DNA from: DASZMJ01 sp035551935
Lineage (GTDB): Bacteria > Planctomycetota > Planctomycetia > Isosphaerales > Isosphaeraceae
Direction of reading: 5' to 3'
DNA: 17,002 nt
Assembly: GCA_035551935.1 (NCBI GenBank)
Contig: DASZMJ010000277.1
Coordinates: forward strand, 1-17,002
The position numbers were made by a program, and so were the translations under genes. The notes under the pieces were generated by a model, which did not search any database, was not told the DNA's origin, and saw only the letters and a list, made by a program, of their open reading frames with translations. Numbering within the stretch: position 1 is the stretch's first letter; the number at the start of each line of letters is the position of its first letter. Below, in pieces: positions 14,070 through 17,002 of this stretch.

Positions 14070-14436
14070 CCCGGCCTTTCCCCTCCCCCGAGGGCCGGGA
14101 CCCGAACGGACCGCGTTTCCGACCGGAGTGTCTTCGCCGAAGTTTCTCCCGATCGACATCGGGGCCGCGCCCCGTCGCGGTACCCTGGGCCCGCCGGAGA
14201 CCTGACGTTGGCTTTTGACGACGTGGCATCCATGACGTATAGCAACTTCAACACCCACCCCCGCGGCACGACTTCCCCAAGGACGAATGGAGCGGTTGCG
14301 AGGGCGGCCAGGCGCCGCCCGTCTCGTCCCGTCGCGCCGATCGACGGGGGTGAGGGAGTGCGGACGACCTTCTCTCAGGGATGACGGCCGAGCGCCCGCG
14401 GACTGTGACACGGGCCCCTTTGAGAGAGCCACCGCG
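14070..14436. other. Intergenic region upstream of the NtrC-like regulator
   Basis: This 367-base gap contains no gene I can support. Immediately after the recombinase stop a seven-base GC stem (14070-14076 with 14093-14099) may weakly end transcription; there is no T-tract. A good sigma70-type promoter lies at 14215-14243. The remaining 190 or so bases to the regulator start would be an untranslated leader; the in-frame extension through it (from 14287) is low-complexity and lacks domain content. Confidence 0.5.
14215..14243 (+). promoter_or_regulatory. Candidate sigma70-type promoter for the NtrC-like regulator
   Basis: TTGACG (14215-14220, 5 of 6 to the -35 consensus) and TATAGC (14238-14243, 4 of 6) are separated by 17 bases. 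Such a pair is unusual in this high-GC sequence. Transcription would start near 14250 and leave a leader of about 185 bases before the ATG at 14437. Confidence 0.45.
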
Positions 14437-15990
14437 ATGAGCACCGCCCGAATCCTGATCGTCCATGCCGACCCGAACGTTATGGCCCTGACGACTTCGA
14501 TGCTCCAGTCGCTGGGGCATCGGATCATCGAGGCGACCAGCGACCGCGCCGCCGTCCGCCTGCTGGAGCTGGAGCAAGGGGGCGTCGAGCTGATCATCGC
14601 CGGCGCCGACCCGTACGACCCGGAGGCCCTGGAGCTCCTGACGTACCTCCGGCGCAAGTACCCGCGGGTCCCGGTCGTCCTGCTCTTCCCGGTCCTGCAC
14701 AACGACCGCGCCCGCGAGGCCCGGCAGCGGGGAGCCGCCAACGTCCTGAAGTTCCCGCTGCCGGCCACCCAGCTCCGCGCGGCGGTGGCGCAAGCCCTCG
14801 GCACCCCCGAGCCCGCGCCGGCGTTCGAGCCGCGGCCGGCCACGCCCCAGGCGCCGCCGATGGCCAACGGCCACAACGGCCACAACAACGGCCACGCGCA
14901 CCACCACCACGTCGAGCCGATCGCCGCCGCCGCGTCCCAGCGCCGGCCGGCGCCGGCCGCCGAGCCGACCCCGACGCCGCGGCTCGAGCCCGCCGGCCTC
15001 GGCGACGAGTCCGGCCTCATCGGCGACGACCCGAGCCTGCGGCAGGCCCTCGAGCTGGCCGAGATGATCGCCCCGACGAAGGCCCCCGTGCTGATCCTCG
15101 GCGAGCGCGGCACCGGCAAGAGCCTGCTGGCCCGCACCCTCCACAGCCGCAGCCCGCGCCGCGACGGGCCGTTCCTGGAGCTCTCCTGCGACACCCTGAA
15201 GCCCCCGGCCCTCGAGGTCGAGTTCTTCGGCCGCCGCGGCGGCTACGCCGAGCTGGTCGCCGATCGCCCCGGCAAGCTCGCGCTGGCCAGGGGGGGGACG
15301 CTCTTCATCGACGAGATCTCGGCGCTGTCGCCCGAGCTCCAGTTCAAGCTGCTCCGCGTCCTGAACGAGGGCGAGTACGAGCCCGTCGGCTCGACCCAGA
15401 CGGCCCGCGTCGACTGCCGGATCGTGCTCGGCAGCCGCGCCGACCTGGCGGCCCTGGTCGAGCAGGGGAGCTTCCGCCAGGACCTCTTCTACCGCATGGG
15501 CGTCGTGACGCTGAAGCTGCCCCCGCTACGGCACCGCGGGCCCGACGTCGTCCGCCTGGCCGAGCACTTCCGCGCCCGGTTCGCCCGCAAGCTCAGCAAG
15601 GACGTCAATGGCTTCACCCCCGAGGCGCTCGACCTGCTCCGTGGCCACGACTGGCCCGGCAACGTCCACGAGCTCGAGAGCGCCGTCGAGCGCGGCGTCG
15701 TCCTCTGCCGCGGCTCGAAGATCGAGGCGGCCCACCTCGCCCTGGTCCCGCCCGAGGCCCGCCCGCAGCGGCCCCCCGCGCACACGCCGAGGCCGCACGT
15801 CGGCATGGGCATCCGCCCCTTGAAGGAAGCCCTCGAGGAGCCCGAGAAGCAGCTCATCCTCCAGGCCCTCGAGGCCCTCAACTGGAACCGCCAGGAGACG
15901 GCGCGGGTGCTCGACATCAACCGCACGACGCTCTACAAGAAGATGAAGAAGTACAAGTTATTGTACGACGAGCCGGCCTGGGCGAGCTGA
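14437..15990 (+). CDS. NtrC-like regulator with degenerate receiver and no GAFTGA
   Basis: The 517-residue protein has an N-terminal receiver-like domain (1-120), a Pro/Ala linker with a His/Asn-rich tract (144-158), an AAA+ domain (about 190-440) and a C-terminal Fis-type helix-turn-helix (about 470-508). Walker A is GERGTGKS (222-229) and Walker B TLFIDEI (288-294); R347/R353 lie in the QDLFYR region and DWPGNVHELESAVER (405-419) is the usual family block. The receiver has HAD at 10-12 instead of an acidic pair plus Asp, and G56 where the phospho-acceptor Asp should be, although K105 remains. The sigma54-contact loop reads GRRGGYAEL (265-273) instead of GAFTGA. It may therefore be a DNA-binding ATPase that regulates without phosphorylation or sigma54, like TyrR-type proteins. 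ATG 14437 is where the receiver begins. A hairpin follows the stop. Confidence 0.9.
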   Translation: MSTARILIVHADPNVMALTTSMLQSLGHRIIEATSDRAAVRLLELEQGGVELIIAGADPYDPEALELLTYLRRKYPRVPVVLLFPVLHNDRAREARQRGAANVLKFPLPATQLRAAVAQALGTPEPAPAFEPRPATPQAPPMANGHNGHNNGHAHHHHVEPIAAAASQRRPAPAAEPTPTPRLEPAGLGDESGLIGDDPSLRQALELAEMIAPTKAPVLILGERGTGKSLLARTLHSRSPRRDGPFLELSCDTLKPPALEVEFFGRRGGYAELVADRPGKLALARGGTLFIDEISALSPELQFKLLRVLNEGEYEPVGSTQTARVDCRIVLGSRADLAALVEQGSFRQDLFYRMGVVTLKLPPLRHRGPDVVRLAEHFRARFARKLSKDVNGFTPEALDLLRGHDWPGNVHELESAVERGVVLCRGSKIEAAHLALVPPEARPQRPPAHTPRPHVGMGIRPLKEALEEPEKQLILQALEALNWNRQETARVLDINRTTLYKKMKKYKLLYDEPAWAS

Positions 15991-16026
15991 TCGCCCGGGC
16001 CGGCTCAAGCCCCTTTCCTCGCTCGA

Positions 16027-16053
16027 CCCGGCCGGGGCCCTTCCCCGGCCGGG
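16027..16053 (+). terminator. GC-rich hairpin after the regulator gene
   Basis: The arms 16027-16037 and 16043-16053 form a perfect 11-bp all-G:C stem with a five-base loop, 36 bases after the regulator stop. No T-tract follows, so it is an unconventional terminator or an mRNA 3' stabilising structure. The rest of the gap to 16261 shows no gene. Confidence 0.5.
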
Positions 16054-16261
16054 CTGCCGCGCGCGCCCGGGCCGAGAGTTCGTCGAGGCCGGGAGCGAAT
16101 CAAGCGGCTCGTTGATGATCGCCATTTCGAGACGCTGGCCTCTCGCAGCGGGGCCAGAGGCGAACCCGAGGGGGCTTGACGGGTGATCGCCCCTCGGTTG
16201 TCTTGCAGGCCTGTGTCGCGGGGTCGATGCCTCCGAGGCCTCTCCTGCGAACGGGACCTTC

Positions 16262-17002
16262 CTACCCGCCACTCGCAGATGGCGAAGGTGTGCGAGCCTC
16301 CGACTGCGAGGAAGGGGAATAGCGGACCACGGGGATGCGGAGGGGCGGCCGTCCCTCGGCGGTGGTCTCGACCTCAACGACGTCGTCGAGGATGCGAGGG
16401 GCTCCCTCGGAGAGCCGAATGGTCACCTCCCGAGGTGAAGTGATCACCGCCTTGACCCCGGTAGGGGTCGAACGCACCTTGGTCAATTCGATCTCCTCGT
16501 CGGGACAAAGAAGGAAGACCCGAACCGCTCGCGGACCGAGCACAACCCGGTCGGGCATCGGCTGGAGGAATTCGGTCCTACGCCAGACGACCGACGACTG
16601 GGCTAGGTCCGAGCCGCGATCATCCAAAAGCATGATTATTTTCTTATTCAATCCGAAACTTTGATCTATCAAATCGATCTGATATATTTCGTCTTGATAA
16701 TGGTATCGTTCGGCGCCGGGTATCGACCCGGACTTCACCTGGGTCCGACGCGCTTTCAGCCCGACCGGAATATCGAGCCTGGCCACCGGCCGGGGCCCAT
16801 CGGCCTTGAAGATTGACCGATGGACGAGCCGGAACGACGTGGGCTCGCCCTCAGCGAGTTGGAGATTGATCGACCCTGGATCGAATTGGGCGTGACCCGC
16901 CGCCCGCTCCCCTGGACTTCGTTTGCTGATAAGGAGTTGTGGCGGTAGGGGGTGGGAAACGAGGCCCCCCTGGGGCAGAACATCGGTCTCTACGCATCCG
17001 AT
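16262..17002 (-). CDS. C-terminal part of a DUF1573-like protein (5' end outside window)
   Basis: The frame is open from the TAG at 16262-16264 to the right edge, giving about 246 residues without their N-terminus. It includes blocks such as INLQLAEGEPTSFRLVHRSI, MPDRVVLGPRA, EIELTKVRSTPTGVKAVI and RPPLRIPVVRYSPS. The pattern of beta-strand repeats, with PDRVVLG opening one repeat and IPVV closing it, resembles planctomycete DUF1573-type immunoglobulin-like proteins, which are usually exported; the signal peptide would be outside. A GTG at 16786 could be mistaken for a start but coding continues upstream. Bases 16621-16710 are only about 30% GC, strikingly unlike the surroundings, and encode the segment around EIYQIDLIDQSFGLNKKII. 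The family call is tentative. Confidence 0.6.
   Translation of the reverse strand: MGCVETDVLPQGGLVSHPLPPQLLISKRSPGERAAGHAQFDPGSINLQLAEGEPTSFRLVHRSIFKADGPRPVARLDIPVGLKARRTQVKSGSIPGAERYHYQDEIYQIDLIDQSFGLNKKIIMLLDDRGSDLAQSSVVWRRTEFLQPMPDRVVLGPRAVRVFLLCPDEEIELTKVRSTPTGVKAVITSPREVTIRLSEGAPRILDDVVEVETTAEGRPPLRIPVVRYSPSSQSEARTPSPSASGG

Noticed and set aside
12975..15194. 739-residue minus-strand frame antisense to xerC and the regulator
   Set aside because: It spans two genes with intact catalytic motifs on the other strand plus the intergenic region, and is low-complexity.
16756..16983. 75-residue minus-strand frame at the right edge
   Set aside because: The neighbouring minus frame is open to the window edge and continuous with the DUF1573-like protein, which explains this stretch better.

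Overview
The window looks like chromosomal DNA of a high-GC planctomycete, most likely the Isosphaeraceae (Singulisphaera/Paludisphaera/Tautonia-like). This is inferred from very high GC, frequent GTG starts, the mix of an Uma2 nuclease, DUF72, PhyH-like, FG-GAP and DUF1573-like proteins, and the short palindromic repeats. Nothing in the window fixes the species.

Layout. 1-1792: a complete insertion sequence with 16-bp perfect terminal inverted repeats, a DDE transposase and a divergent small zinc-ribbon gene. 1867-3992 (minus): cytochrome-c-assembly/HemX-like membrane protein followed by hemA, joined by a GTGA overlap (tetrapyrrole/haem supply). 4155-8010 (plus): Uma2-family nuclease, a [4Fe-4S] molybdopterin oxidoreductase, a small glutaredoxin-like protein and a CofC/MobA-fold transferase, tightly spaced except for a 116-bp palindromic element. 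8048-8713 (minus): PP1/ApaH-type phosphoesterase. 8846-9784 (plus): phytanoyl-CoA dioxygenase-like enzyme. 9902-12499 (minus): exported FG-GAP propeller protein, DUF72 protein and a two-helix membrane protein. 12767-12882 (minus): a tRNA with CAU anticodon and initiator features, with an intrinsic terminator. 13185-14069 (plus): XerC/D-type tyrosine recombinase. 14437-15990 (plus): an NtrC-like regulator with degenerate receiver and GAFTGA regions. 16262 to the right edge (minus): C-terminal part of a DUF1573-like protein whose 5' end lies outside.

The most unusual features are: (i) four palindromic elements of three sequence types, all at gene 3' ends, three of which contain the stop codon of the neighbouring gene; (ii) an initiator-like tRNA with U1:A72, A11:U24 and A29:U41; (iii) an NtrC-type protein lacking both the phospho-acceptor Asp and GAFTGA; (iv) the molybdoenzyme/glutaredoxin/CofC-like cluster; (v) a small zinc-ribbon gene carried inside the insertion sequence. 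I did not find a CRISPR array, phage, toxin-antitoxin or recognised defence system. Many long open frames are antisense shadows produced by the high GC.
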